From assembly GCA_903915545.1 (NCBI GenBank), contig CAIWTI010000199.1, positions 1 through 40,650 of the forward strand: a DNA stretch of 40,650 bases, written 5' to 3'. Positions 21,900 to 29,175 of the stretch are shown here, piece by piece; position 1 is the first letter of the stretch, and every line of letters begins with the position of its first letter. The notes below the pieces were generated by a model. That model was not told where the DNA came from. It saw only the letters and a list, made by a program, of their open reading frames with translations, and ran no database searches. Made by a program: the position numbers and the translations under genes. The stretch is from an uncultured Actinomycetes bacterium. Lineage in GTDB: Bacteria > Actinomycetota > Thermoleophilia > Gaiellales > Gaiellaceae.

Positions 21900-23492
21900 A
21901 TGCTGAAGGTGACGAGCGTTCGCGCACTGGCCACGCGGGTCGGGGCCGAAAATCTTGGGGTGCTCGAGACAAGTGGGCTTCAGGCAGCGCTGCTGATCGC
22001 CGCGCTCCTCGCGCTCTCCGTTGTCCTTCGGACGATGGCGCTTGGCGGGTCGTTCTGGATCGATGAAGGGATCTCGGTGGGGATCGCGCACCATTCACTT
22101 TCGGCGATTCCGAACGTGCTGCACCAAGATGGCGCGCCCCCGCTCTATTACCTGCTCCTCCATCTCTGGATGGGCGTTTTTGGCGATTCCGAGCGTGCGA
22201 CGCACGCGCTGTCGCTGCTCTTCTCGTCGGCGTGTGTTCCCCTTGCCTATTGGGTTGGACGTCCACTCTTTAGCCGCGCCGTCGGGCTTGTGGCCGCGAC
22301 GCTCGCCGCGCTCGACCCGTACCTCACGTACTACGGGCAAGAGACGCGGATGTACACCCTGGCGGCGTGTCTCTCGTTCGTCGTTACCGGGGCCACGATC
22401 CGCGCGATCATTCTGCGCCGCCGACGCTGGCTGCCTGTTCTGGCGCTTTCGATCGATCTTGTCGCACTGACCCACAATTGGGGGCTGTTCCTCGCGATTG
22501 GTCTGGGTGTCGCGACCGTCGTCGCTGCTCGCGATCGCCTTCGCTGGGACGGCGTCCTCGTCGCGATCGGTGCCGGTGTGATCTATGCGCCGTGGATTCC
22601 GACGCTGCTGAAGCAAGCGGCGCACACAGGGGCGCCGTGGACGACGAGTCCCAACCTCCACGCACTTGTGCTCGCGCCCGGTGCGGTCTTGGCCGGTGAC
22701 GGCCCACTTATGGCGTTCGCGGTGGCCGGTTGTATCGGTCTCGCCGCTGTCGTGCGCGGGGGCGGGCCTCAGGCGACGACGGTCAGGCTGCTTGCGGTTG
22801 CAACGGCCGTGGCGATCCTCGTCGCCTGGACCGGATCTCAGTTCACACCGGCGTGGACGGGCCGCTACCTCGGCGTGGTCGCGGGGCCTCTGCTGCTCCT
22901 CGCTGCCGTTGGCTTCGTGAAGGTCGGTCGCCCGGGGCTGATCTCGTTCATCCTCGTGCTCTTTCTCTGGGGCGGTTTCTCGGTCAAGGACGAGAAATCG
23001 AACGCCAAGGCACTCGCTCGAGCAGTCGCGCCCGTGCTTCGGCCGGGTGATCTGATCCTCACCACGCATCCTGAGCAGACACCGGTACTGCGCTACTACT
23101 TCGGCCCCGATTACCGATACCTGACGACGCTGGGTCCGGTTGCCGATCCGCGCGTGATGGATTGGCGCGATGCCTTGAAGCGGCTGAGGGTTGCGACGCC
23201 TGCGGCTGACCTTGCGCTCCTCGCACAGATCCCAGCGGGACAGCGCTTTGCCGTCATCACTCCCGTCTTTCGCGACTACCACGCGTGGGATGCGCCGTGG
23301 ACAAAGCTCGTCTACACCACATCGAACCGCTGGCTTAACGCGATCGCCGCTGACAGGCGCTTCGAGCGCGTCACGGTGGTCCGCAGCGACGAGATTGCGT
23401 TGAAGAAGAACTACTGGAAGCCCCTTCAGGCATTCATTTTCGTTCGTTCGTCTAGCATCCGGGGCGCGGCACGGGGCAACACTTCGAGATGA
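21900..23492 (+). CDS. GT-C family membrane glycosyltransferase (ArnT/PMT-like)
   Basis: The 530-residue product has about 9-11 hydrophobic helices. After the first helix comes GGSFWIDEGISVGIA, holding the Asp-Glu pair typical of lipid-phosphate-sugar-dependent GT-C enzymes, then APPLYYLLLHLWM and YYGQETRMYTLAACL, common in PMT_2/DUF2723-like enzymes. The soluble C-terminal part (about 365-520) is probably extracytoplasmic. The substrate is unknown. The ATG has no Shine-Dalgarno sequence and abuts a hairpin; GTG 21960 (VLETSGLQ) is an alternative start. Its stop overlaps the next gene (ATGA). Confidence 0.85.
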   Translation: MLKVTSVRALATRVGAENLGVLETSGLQAALLIAALLALSVVLRTMALGGSFWIDEGISVGIAHHSLSAIPNVLHQDGAPPLYYLLLHLWMGVFGDSERATHALSLLFSSACVPLAYWVGRPLFSRAVGLVAATLAALDPYLTYYGQETRMYTLAACLSFVVTGATIRAIILRRRRWLPVLALSIDLVALTHNWGLFLAIGLGVATVVAARDRLRWDGVLVAIGAGVIYAPWIPTLLKQAAHTGAPWTTSPNLHALVLAPGAVLAGDGPLMAFAVAGCIGLAAVVRGGGPQATTVRLLAVATAVAILVAWTGSQFTPAWTGRYLGVVAGPLLLLAAVGFVKVGRPGLISFILVLFLWGGFSVKDEKSNAKALARAVAPVLRPGDLILTTHPEQTPVLRYYFGPDYRYLTTLGPVADPRVMDWRDALKRLRVATPAADLALLAQIPAGQRFAVITPVFRDYHAWDAPWTKLVYTTSNRWLNAIAADRRFERVTVVRSDEIALKKNYWKPLQAFIFVRSSSIRGAARGNTSR

Positions 23493-25018
23493 ACGACGAC
23501 TCCAAACAAGCTGGACGCACCGTCGTCCTCGGTGGTGGGCCAGCTGGCCTGACGGCCGCCTACCTCCTGACGAAGGTTGGGCGAAACGTCACGGTGCTTG
23601 AGGCCGAAGATCAGATCGGCGGCCTCGCAAAGACCGTCGAGTGCGATGGCTACCGGTTTGACCTTGGTGGGCATCGCTTCTTCACGAAGTCGGTCGAGGT
23701 CGACACGCTGTGGCATGAGGTGCTCGGCGACGAGTTCTTGAAGCGGCCGCGCATGTCGCGCATCTACTGGAACAACCGCTATCTCGACTACCCGTTGCGC
23801 GGACCCGATGTGATCAAGAAGCTCGGGCCAATCGAGCTGACGCGCTGCATCGCCTCGTACGCCCGCGCCGCGTTGCTGCCTAAGCGCCGCGAGGAGTCGT
23901 TCGAAGATTGGGTATCCAACCGGTTTGGCCGACGCCTCTTTGAGCTGTTTTTCAAGTCGTACACCGAGAAGGTGTGGGGTGTACCGACGACCGAGATCCG
24001 CGCCGAGTGGGCGGCACAGCGAATCAAGGGCCTCTCATTCTTCTCAGCGGCCAAGGCGGCGTTCTTTGGCAACAAGGGCAACAAGGTGAAGAGCCTGATC
24101 GGCGAGTTCAACTATCCGCGGTTTGGGCCGGGCCAGATGTGGGACGCCATGGCGGGCGCGATTGAGCAGGCCCATGGCGAGGTGTTGCTCGAGTCGCCAG
24201 TCACGAGCATCGAGATCGAGTCGGGCAGGATCGTCGCCGTCGAGACACCCGGCGGAACCTTCGCGAATCCCGAGTACGTGATCTCCTCGCTCCCGCTGCG
24301 CGAGATCGTTGCGATGGCGCGACCCGCGGCTCCCGCTGAGGTCGTCGAAGCTGCGCGGGGCCTGCGCTACAGGGACTTCCTCACGGTCGCGCTCGTCGTC
24401 GACGGCGAAGATCTCTTCCCTGACAACTGGATCTACATTCACGAGCCCGCGGTGCAGGTTGGCCGCATCCAGAACTATCGGTCTTGGAGCCCGTGGATGG
24501 TTCCCGACCCGACCAAGGCATGTGTTGGGCTCGAGTACTTCTGCTTCGAGGGTGATGAGCTGTGGGAGAGCGACGACGACGCGCTCGTCGAGCTCGCCGC
24601 AGCCGAACTGGAGAAGCTTGGGCTGTGCACGCGAGACAAGGTCGAGCGCGGGTTCGTCACCCGGGTGCCCAAGGCGTATCCGATCTACGACGTCGATTAC
24701 GCGAGTCGTGTCGAATCGATTCGAGGCTGGCTCGCAACGATCGAGAACCTGCAGCAGGTCGGACGCAACGGCCTGCACCGCTACAACAACTCCGATCACT
24801 CGATGCTGACCGCGATGCGTGCCGTGGACAACCTGCTTGCAGGGGCCCATCACGACATCTGGGAAGTCAACGCCGAGAGCGTCTACCACGAGACCGACGA
24901 GGTCGATGAGCAGCCCTACCGCGCTGCACCGGTGACGCCAGCGCTTGAAGCTGAGCTTGCGGCAGCGTCGAGGGACGAGGACGAAGATCCAACTCCCGCC
25001 GCTGCGGCCCGCGGTTAA
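23489..25018 (+). CDS. FAD-dependent oxidoreductase, UDP-galactopyranose mutase/protoporphyrinogen-oxidase-like
   Basis: The 509-residue product begins with a dinucleotide-binding loop VVLGGGPAGLTAAYLL and the Glu of VLEAEDQIGGLAKT. DLGGHRFFTKS follows, a motif of UGM-like and amine-oxidase-type flavoproteins. Near the end, NGLHRYNNSDHSMLTAM is the second FAD-binding region. Such proteins are often next to cell-envelope glycosyltransferases, and here it is translationally coupled to one, so a role in sugar or polyprenol modification for the envelope is likely. The exact reaction is not determinable. The last 30 residues are low-complexity acidic/Ala. Confidence 0.85.
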   Translation: MNDDSKQAGRTVVLGGGPAGLTAAYLLTKVGRNVTVLEAEDQIGGLAKTVECDGYRFDLGGHRFFTKSVEVDTLWHEVLGDEFLKRPRMSRIYWNNRYLDYPLRGPDVIKKLGPIELTRCIASYARAALLPKRREESFEDWVSNRFGRRLFELFFKSYTEKVWGVPTTEIRAEWAAQRIKGLSFFSAAKAAFFGNKGNKVKSLIGEFNYPRFGPGQMWDAMAGAIEQAHGEVLLESPVTSIEIESGRIVAVETPGGTFANPEYVISSLPLREIVAMARPAAPAEVVEAARGLRYRDFLTVALVVDGEDLFPDNWIYIHEPAVQVGRIQNYRSWSPWMVPDPTKACVGLEYFCFEGDELWESDDDALVELAAAELEKLGLCTRDKVERGFVTRVPKAYPIYDVDYASRVESIRGWLATIENLQQVGRNGLHRYNNSDHSMLTAMRAVDNLLAGAHHDIWEVNAESVYHETDEVDEQPYRAAPVTPALEAELAAASRDEDEDPTPAAAARG

Positions 25019-25059
25019 CTCTTCGGGTTTTCTCGGAGCCGTTGTCGCCCCGTCGCGGC

Positions 25060-25065
25060 TAGGCT
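25060..25065 (+). promoter_or_regulatory. -10 box for leaderless transcription of the 25072 gene
   Basis: TAGGCT ends 6 bases before ATG 25072, with no Shine-Dalgarno sequence in between. Spacing equals that at 4594 and 36310. Confidence 0.42.
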
Positions 25066-25071
25066 TCTGAC

Positions 25072-25677
25072 ATGCCGCTCCGGCGCGCACGCGGTGTTCT
25101 TGCTGGTCGCGGCCTCTTGCTGCTGCCTTTGGCCGCGCTTGCGGTGCATCAGCTGCGTTACCTCCTCGCGTACGGATCGTCGGCGGGGCATGCGCTCGCC
25201 GCACAGGGCCATGGGTACGTGAACTCGCTCGCCCCGTGGCTTGGTGTGCTGCTCGCCCTCGGAGCTGGAAGGCTGATCATGCGTGTTGCGGCGGGGCTCA
25301 ATGGTCACGCTGTTCCCACACGCCGTGCATTTGCCGTCGTCTGGGCGGTTGCCGTGGTGGCGCTGCTTCTCTTGTATGTCGCACAGGAGACGCTTGAGGA
25401 GCTCTTTGCCACCGGGCACCCATCAGGTCTAGCCGGTGTGTTCGGCCATGGTGGCTTGTGGGCCATTCCGTTGTCGTTTGCCTTTGGCGCAATCGTCGCC
25501 GCCTGCGTCAGCGTTGCCGACGACCTCGTCGAGTTTGCCATCGCAGCTCGCGGCCGCCTGACGTGGCTTGCGACCGCCGTTCTCGGTTCCACTCCGACGC
25601 ACGGTGCCGTGTCTCACGGCACCGTGTTTGCGTGGCAGGGTCGCGGCCCCCCGCGTGCGTTGCACGCCGCGGTCTAG
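25072..25677 (+). CDS. Unknown four-helix membrane protein
   Basis: The 201-residue product has hydrophobic segments at about 12-28, 50-68, 85-103 and 125-145. Conserved-looking polar residues sit near membrane ends (HQLRYLLAYGS, HGYVNSLAPWLG, GVFGHGGLWAIPLSFAFGA). The soluble tail is rich in His and Gly. No family was recognised. It stands just before the copper island but is separated from it by a terminator, so it is a single-gene unit with a leaderless-type promoter. Confidence 0.7.
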   Translation: MPLRRARGVLAGRGLLLLPLAALAVHQLRYLLAYGSSAGHALAAQGHGYVNSLAPWLGVLLALGAGRLIMRVAAGLNGHAVPTRRAFAVVWAVAVVALLLLYVAQETLEELFATGHPSGLAGVFGHGGLWAIPLSFAFGAIVAACVSVADDLVEFAIAARGRLTWLATAVLGSTPTHGAVSHGTVFAWQGRGPPRALHAAV

Positions 25678-25705
25678 TCGAGCTTCGCTCCACGGGCCGC
25701 GTCGC

Positions 25706-25730
25706 CCGGTCGTCTGACCGGCGCTCTTTT
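25706..25730 (+). terminator. Intrinsic terminator after the 25072 gene
   Basis: CCGGTC and GACCGG flank the loop GTCT (25706-25721); CGCTCTTTT follows. It lies 29 bases after the stop and 25 bases before the next gene. Confidence 0.65.
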
Positions 25731-25754
25731 CACTCGACCCAACAAGGAGCTTTC

Positions 25755-26246
25755 ATGCGCAACGTTGCCTGTGTTGTCGCCGTACTCGGCGTACTCGTAG
25801 GTTCTGGCTCGGCGTTTGCCGCCGCGCCGCTTACCCAGAAGACCGCTTCCTACAGCATTGCCCTCACGCTTGGTCCGAAAGAGGCGATGGTGACGCCAGC
25901 GGAGGTGAAGGCCAAGCACCTGACAACCGGCGAAGTAATGGTCGGCGGCTCGATGGCAATGGACATGAGCTCAGGGATGGGCGGCGCCGTGCGCCACCTC
26001 GAGGTGCACATCACGTCGCTTGCGACGGGGAAGCCCGTACTGAGCCGCATCCCGAAGATCACGGTCGCCGACCAGACGGCCAAGTCGCCTGCCGACCCGA
26101 TCACCGTTGTGAAGATGCAAGGCGTTGGAGCGCCGGCGTCCGACATCCACTTCGGCAACAACGTCGACCTCCACGTCGGTCACTCCTATGCCGTCTCAGT
26201 GGCAATCGGGTCGGAAAAGACCGTCTTCCAGTTCACTGCGAAGTAG
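25755..26246 (+). CDS. Secreted protein with a Met-rich segment, unknown family
   Basis: The 163-residue product has a signal peptide (MRNVACVVAVLGVLVGSGSA, cleavage near AFA-AAP, residue 23). The mature part holds TTGEVMVGGSMAMDMSSGMG (six Met in about 20 residues), then RHLEVHITSLATGKPVL and a DIHFGNNVDLHVGHSYAV segment. Clustered Met and His suggest Cu(I)/Cu(II) binding, but this is inference. ATG 25755 follows AAGGAG. It is the first gene of the copper-like island; the next start is 1 base after its stop. Confidence 0.8.
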   Translation: MRNVACVVAVLGVLVGSGSAFAAAPLTQKTASYSIALTLGPKEAMVTPAEVKAKHLTTGEVMVGGSMAMDMSSGMGGAVRHLEVHITSLATGKPVLSRIPKITVADQTAKSPADPITVVKMQGVGAPASDIHFGNNVDLHVGHSYAVSVAIGSEKTVFQFTAK

Positions 26247-26247
26247 C

Positions 26248-27228
26248 GTGCGGCGAGCTCTTCTGATTGCTGGGCTTGCGGCGCTTGTTGGCGCTCCATC
26301 GGCGCTCGCCCACGGGCGGACACCGACTGTCGCGCTCGACTATCGCCTCACGCTTGACGCGCCAACCGCGCTTCTGCACGGCGTGCACCTCCGCATCCTC
26401 GACGGCGATCGGTCGCTCCAGGTGTCGGCCGACAGCGGCGTCGTCGTTCTCGTGCGCGGCGTGCTGCGGGAGCCGCTGCTGCGGATCGACAGCGGCGGGG
26501 TGTGGGTCAACGCCTCGTCGCCGACAGCGACTGCCGACAAAGTGATCGCGCCTGGGCGAACCGGGTGGGTACATCTCTCGGGCGGGCGTACCGTTGCGTG
26601 GCACGAGCATCGCTTGCAGCCACCGCCTGTGCGTGTTGCAGGGCCTGCTGGTCGGTTCGCGATTCCTGTCGAGGTCGATGGCCACGCAGCAACCGTCGCA
26701 GGAAGCTTCGTCCGGGTCGCCCGTCCCGCGACGTTTGTGTGGCTCGGTGGGGCGATCGTCGCCGCGGGAGCGTTGCTGGGAATCGCGGCATTCAGGCGGA
26801 GGGCGCGCGATCTACTCACCGTGGCGCTTGGAACGGTTGGCGGAGCTGCCGCCCTGATCGCTGTGACGACGTTCGCTGCTCGGGATGCGCCCACCGGTGG
26901 TGTGGGGTGGTTGCAGATCGGTTCCGGTGGGGTGATCGGCGTCGTACTCGCTGTGATCCTCGTGCGGTCAGCGGGCCGTCGCCGTGTTCACGTCGCGGGC
27001 GTCATTGGTGCCATCGCTGTCGCTGCGTCCCTCGGTTCGCTTCCCGTCTTCTGGCACGGGGCCGTGATCTCGGCGCTCCCCGGTGTCGCCGCCCGATCCG
27101 CGTGTGCCGTTGCGATCGTCGGTGGACTCGTTGCGGCGCTCTTGAGCTTCTCGCCCGACGAAGCCGTGTCAGCGACGCCAACACGCCGTCCGGCGAAGGG
27201 GCCTCGTCCGAAAGGTGCCCGCGCATGA
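26248..27228 (+). CDS. Secreted/membrane protein predicted to begin with His after signal cleavage
   Basis: The 326-residue product has a signal peptide with cleavage ALA-HG, so the mature chain would start with His22. The extracytoplasmic part has a GVWVNASSPTATADKV segment and GRTVAWHEHRLQPPP, recalling an uncharacterised actinobacterial family with a VN-x-SP and W-H-D-H-R signature. About five helices follow from residue 165, and the tail is basic. An N-terminal His with a downstream His pair is how CopC-type proteins bind Cu(II); function here is inference. The GTG start is 1 base after the previous stop, and its stop overlaps the next ATG. Confidence 0.78.
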   Translation: MRRALLIAGLAALVGAPSALAHGRTPTVALDYRLTLDAPTALLHGVHLRILDGDRSLQVSADSGVVVLVRGVLREPLLRIDSGGVWVNASSPTATADKVIAPGRTGWVHLSGGRTVAWHEHRLQPPPVRVAGPAGRFAIPVEVDGHAATVAGSFVRVARPATFVWLGGAIVAAGALLGIAAFRRRARDLLTVALGTVGGAAALIAVTTFAARDAPTGGVGWLQIGSGGVIGVVLAVILVRSAGRRRVHVAGVIGAIAVAASLGSLPVFWHGAVISALPGVAARSACAVAIVGGLVAALLSFSPDEAVSATPTRRPAKGPRPKGARA

Positions 27229-27716
27229 TCGCGGTCCTGGCAGCGGCGGCTCTTGGCGGCGACCCGTCGGTGGTGGCGATTCCGATCGGCCCTGGGGCGC
27301 GCTTTCGTCCCGTCGCGAAAGCTGCGGCGGCCCCGACGCTCACGTGCGGTGGAGGCAAGCCCCTCTTCCGCGTGCACCTGGAGCTGTTTGCGAAGGGCAA
27401 GGTGATCGTCGTGCCTGCGGGAATCGGTCGTGGCAACGCAGACTGCGTCCCACTCACAAGGACGACGACTCCCGGCGGCATCGTTGAGGTCTCGCGCCGT
27501 GGCGTCACGCTGGGCGATCTCTTTCGCGTTTGGGGCGAGACGCTGTCACCCCGCCGCCTGCTCAGCTTCTCGGGAGCTGTTCGCGTCTACGTCGCCGGGC
27601 GTCTGCTCACCCGTGATCCACGCGACGTCGTCCTTACGCCGAACGCCGAGATCGTTGTCGAGACCGGCCCTGTGATTCCGCCTCACCGCTTCTTCCTCTT
27701 CCCGAAAGGATCGTGA
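27225..27716 (+). CDS. Unknown protein of the copper island, divergent member of a His-motif family
   Basis: The 163-residue product has the order LTCGGGKPLFRVHLELFAKG, VIVVPAGIGRGNADCVPL, GGIVEVSRRGVTLGDLFRVWG, then VRVYVAGRLLTRDPRDVVLT. This follows an uncharacterised bacterial family in which H-x-H-x-H and LHTHD motifs precede a TLGDFFDIWG motif. Here the His motifs are replaced (FRVHLEL; CVPLTRTTT), so any metal site of the family is lost or altered; two Cys remain. There is no convincing signal peptide, only a short hydrophobic start. The ATG overlaps the previous stop. Confidence 0.72.
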   Translation: MIAVLAAAALGGDPSVVAIPIGPGARFRPVAKAAAAPTLTCGGGKPLFRVHLELFAKGKVIVVPAGIGRGNADCVPLTRTTTPGGIVEVSRRGVTLGDLFRVWGETLSPRRLLSFSGAVRVYVAGRLLTRDPRDVVLTPNAEIVVETGPVIPPHRFFLFPKGS

Positions 27717-28573
27717 TGCACCGCCGCACCCTCCTTCTGCTCGGCTCCGTATTGCTCGCAGCGACGGTACTCACGGGCTGCGGCGGATCGTCTTCGCCCT
27801 CATTCCCGACGATCGGAGCCGCAAAGACGTACGAGGTCGCCGACTTCACCCCCACCGTGATTCCGACGGCCGGGAAGCCGACGACAGTCTCCTTTGGCAT
27901 CCAGCAGCCCGACGGAACGTTGATGACGAAATTCAAGAAGGGACCGGGGCCTCATACCGGCGTCCATCTGATCTTCGTGCGATCAGACCTCGGCTACCTC
28001 ATTCACCTACACCCACCCGTTGGTGCAGACGGGAAGCTTTCCATCCCCGTCACGTTCCCGGCACCTGGGAAGTACCGGGTCGTCATCGACGTCTACCCCG
28101 CCGACGCGACGATCCAACCGAACTTCCAGCTCTTCCGAACGATCACCGTTCGTGGGGCGTATTCGCCCATGGCGCTGCCAGCTCCCGGCGGCACGGTCAC
28201 CGTCTCGGGCTACCGCTTCGCGATGTCGATCACCGGCAACCTCAAGGCGATCCAGGCGGGCTACCTGAAGATCACGGTTACCGCACCCGACGGCAAGCCC
28301 GCCGCGATCCAGCCGTGGCTTGGCGCGCTCGCACACGCGATCTTCTTCCGCAAAGGCTCGCTCGACTACTTCCACACGCACGTCTGCGCGCCGGGTGCCC
28401 AAGGGTGCACGTCGATCCTCGGCGGAGCCAACGTCACGGGCAAGCAGACAACGCCGGGGGTGCTTGACGTCGGTGTGCTCGTTCCAGCCGGCGGAACTTG
28501 GCGGCTCTTCCTGCAATGCCAGATCAACGGTCGTGTGTTGACCGTCCCCTTCACCATCCCCGTCGCCTCCTGA
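27716..28573 (+). CDS. His-rich lipoprotein, probable metal (copper) binding
   Basis: The 285-residue product has a lipobox ending LTGC (Cys about residue 21) and a Gly/Ser linker. It has two beta-rich repeats: one with GPHTGVHLIFVRSDLGYLIH and HPP, the other with PWLGALAHAIFFRKG and DYFHTHVCAPGAQGC. Similar F-M/L-G-A-L-G-H-A-V...H-V-H-P patterns occur in actinobacterial proteins near copper genes; metal binding is inferred from clustered His and Cys. The start is ATG 27716 (TGATG overlap) or GTG 27713, with AAAGGA upstream. Confidence 0.78.
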   Translation: MHRRTLLLLGSVLLAATVLTGCGGSSSPSFPTIGAAKTYEVADFTPTVIPTAGKPTTVSFGIQQPDGTLMTKFKKGPGPHTGVHLIFVRSDLGYLIHLHPPVGADGKLSIPVTFPAPGKYRVVIDVYPADATIQPNFQLFRTITVRGAYSPMALPAPGGTVTVSGYRFAMSITGNLKAIQAGYLKITVTAPDGKPAAIQPWLGALAHAIFFRKGSLDYFHTHVCAPGAQGCTSILGGANVTGKQTTPGVLDVGVLVPAGGTWRLFLQCQINGRVLTVPFTIPVAS

Positions 28574-28587
28574 AAGGAGTCTGTTCG

Positions 28588-29175
28588 ATGAGAGCAATGC
28601 CACGTGTGTCTGTCGTCGCCGCTGTTGCTGCTACCGCGTTGATCGCTGTCGCAGCCGCCTCTGCACACGCCGTGCTGAGCCCCGTCACGGCTCAAGCGAA
28701 GGTGCTTGAGTACTTCACGCTTGCCGTGCCGACCGAGAAGGACGGCGCGACGACGACGAAGATCGTTCTCACGGTGCCGAGCGGCTTCGCGATCGACTCG
28801 TTCCAACCCGCCCCGGGTTGGAAGCGCGACGTGCAAGCGACGGGTTCGGGTGAAGAGGCGATCGTCCAGAAGGTGACGTGGACGGGTGGTGCCGTGCCGA
28901 CCGCCGAGGATTCGGTGTTCGGCTTCCTTGCCTCAACCGACAGCACCGGCGCGTACACGTTCCAGGTTGAGCAGACGTACTCCGATGGCACGGTGGTCGA
29001 CTGGAACGGTGCCGAGAGCTCGGACACGCCAGCGCCGGTCGTCACAGCCGTTGCCTCGCTCGGCGGGGGTAGCTCAAGCAAGACGCTTGAGTACATCGCG
29101 ATCGCGCTCGGTGCGCTTGGCCTCGTGGCTGGCGGCGCAGCGCTCGCCTCCCGTGGAGGGCGCTCGCTCGCATGA
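28588..29175 (+). CDS. YcnI-like DUF1775 copper-binding protein
   Basis: The 195-residue product has a signal peptide cleaved at ASA-HA, giving mature His27. The DUF1775 core includes EYFTLAVPTEKDGATTTKIV and FQPAPGWKRDV (conserved Trp), a WTGGAVPTAEDSVFGF segment, and one C-terminal membrane helix (about 167-187). YcnI proteins bind Cu(II) through the N-terminal His brace. ATG 28588 follows GAAAGGAG. Its stop overlaps the copCD start (ATGA), the usual YcnI-CopCD gene order. Confidence 0.9.
   Translation: MRAMPRVSVVAAVAATALIAVAAASAHAVLSPVTAQAKVLEYFTLAVPTEKDGATTTKIVLTVPSGFAIDSFQPAPGWKRDVQATGSGEEAIVQKVTWTGGAVPTAEDSVFGFLASTDSTGAYTFQVEQTYSDGTVVDWNGAESSDTPAPVVTAVASLGGGSSSKTLEYIAIALGALGLVAGGAALASRGGRSLA

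Noticed and set aside
21864-21900. tRNA-like sequence (AGCTCAATGGT) after the 102-residue gene
   Set aside because: The short match resembles a D-arm, but there is no acceptor stem, anticodon arm or T-arm; the region is 36 bases long.
22095-23282. 395-codon minus-strand frame opposite the GT-C glycosyltransferase
   Set aside because: A basic low-complexity shadow; the plus strand encodes a coherent membrane protein.
24044-25204. 386-codon minus-strand frame opposite the FAD oxidoreductase
   Set aside because: Antisense shadow without a recognisable domain or ribosome-binding site; the sense frame has full FAD motifs.
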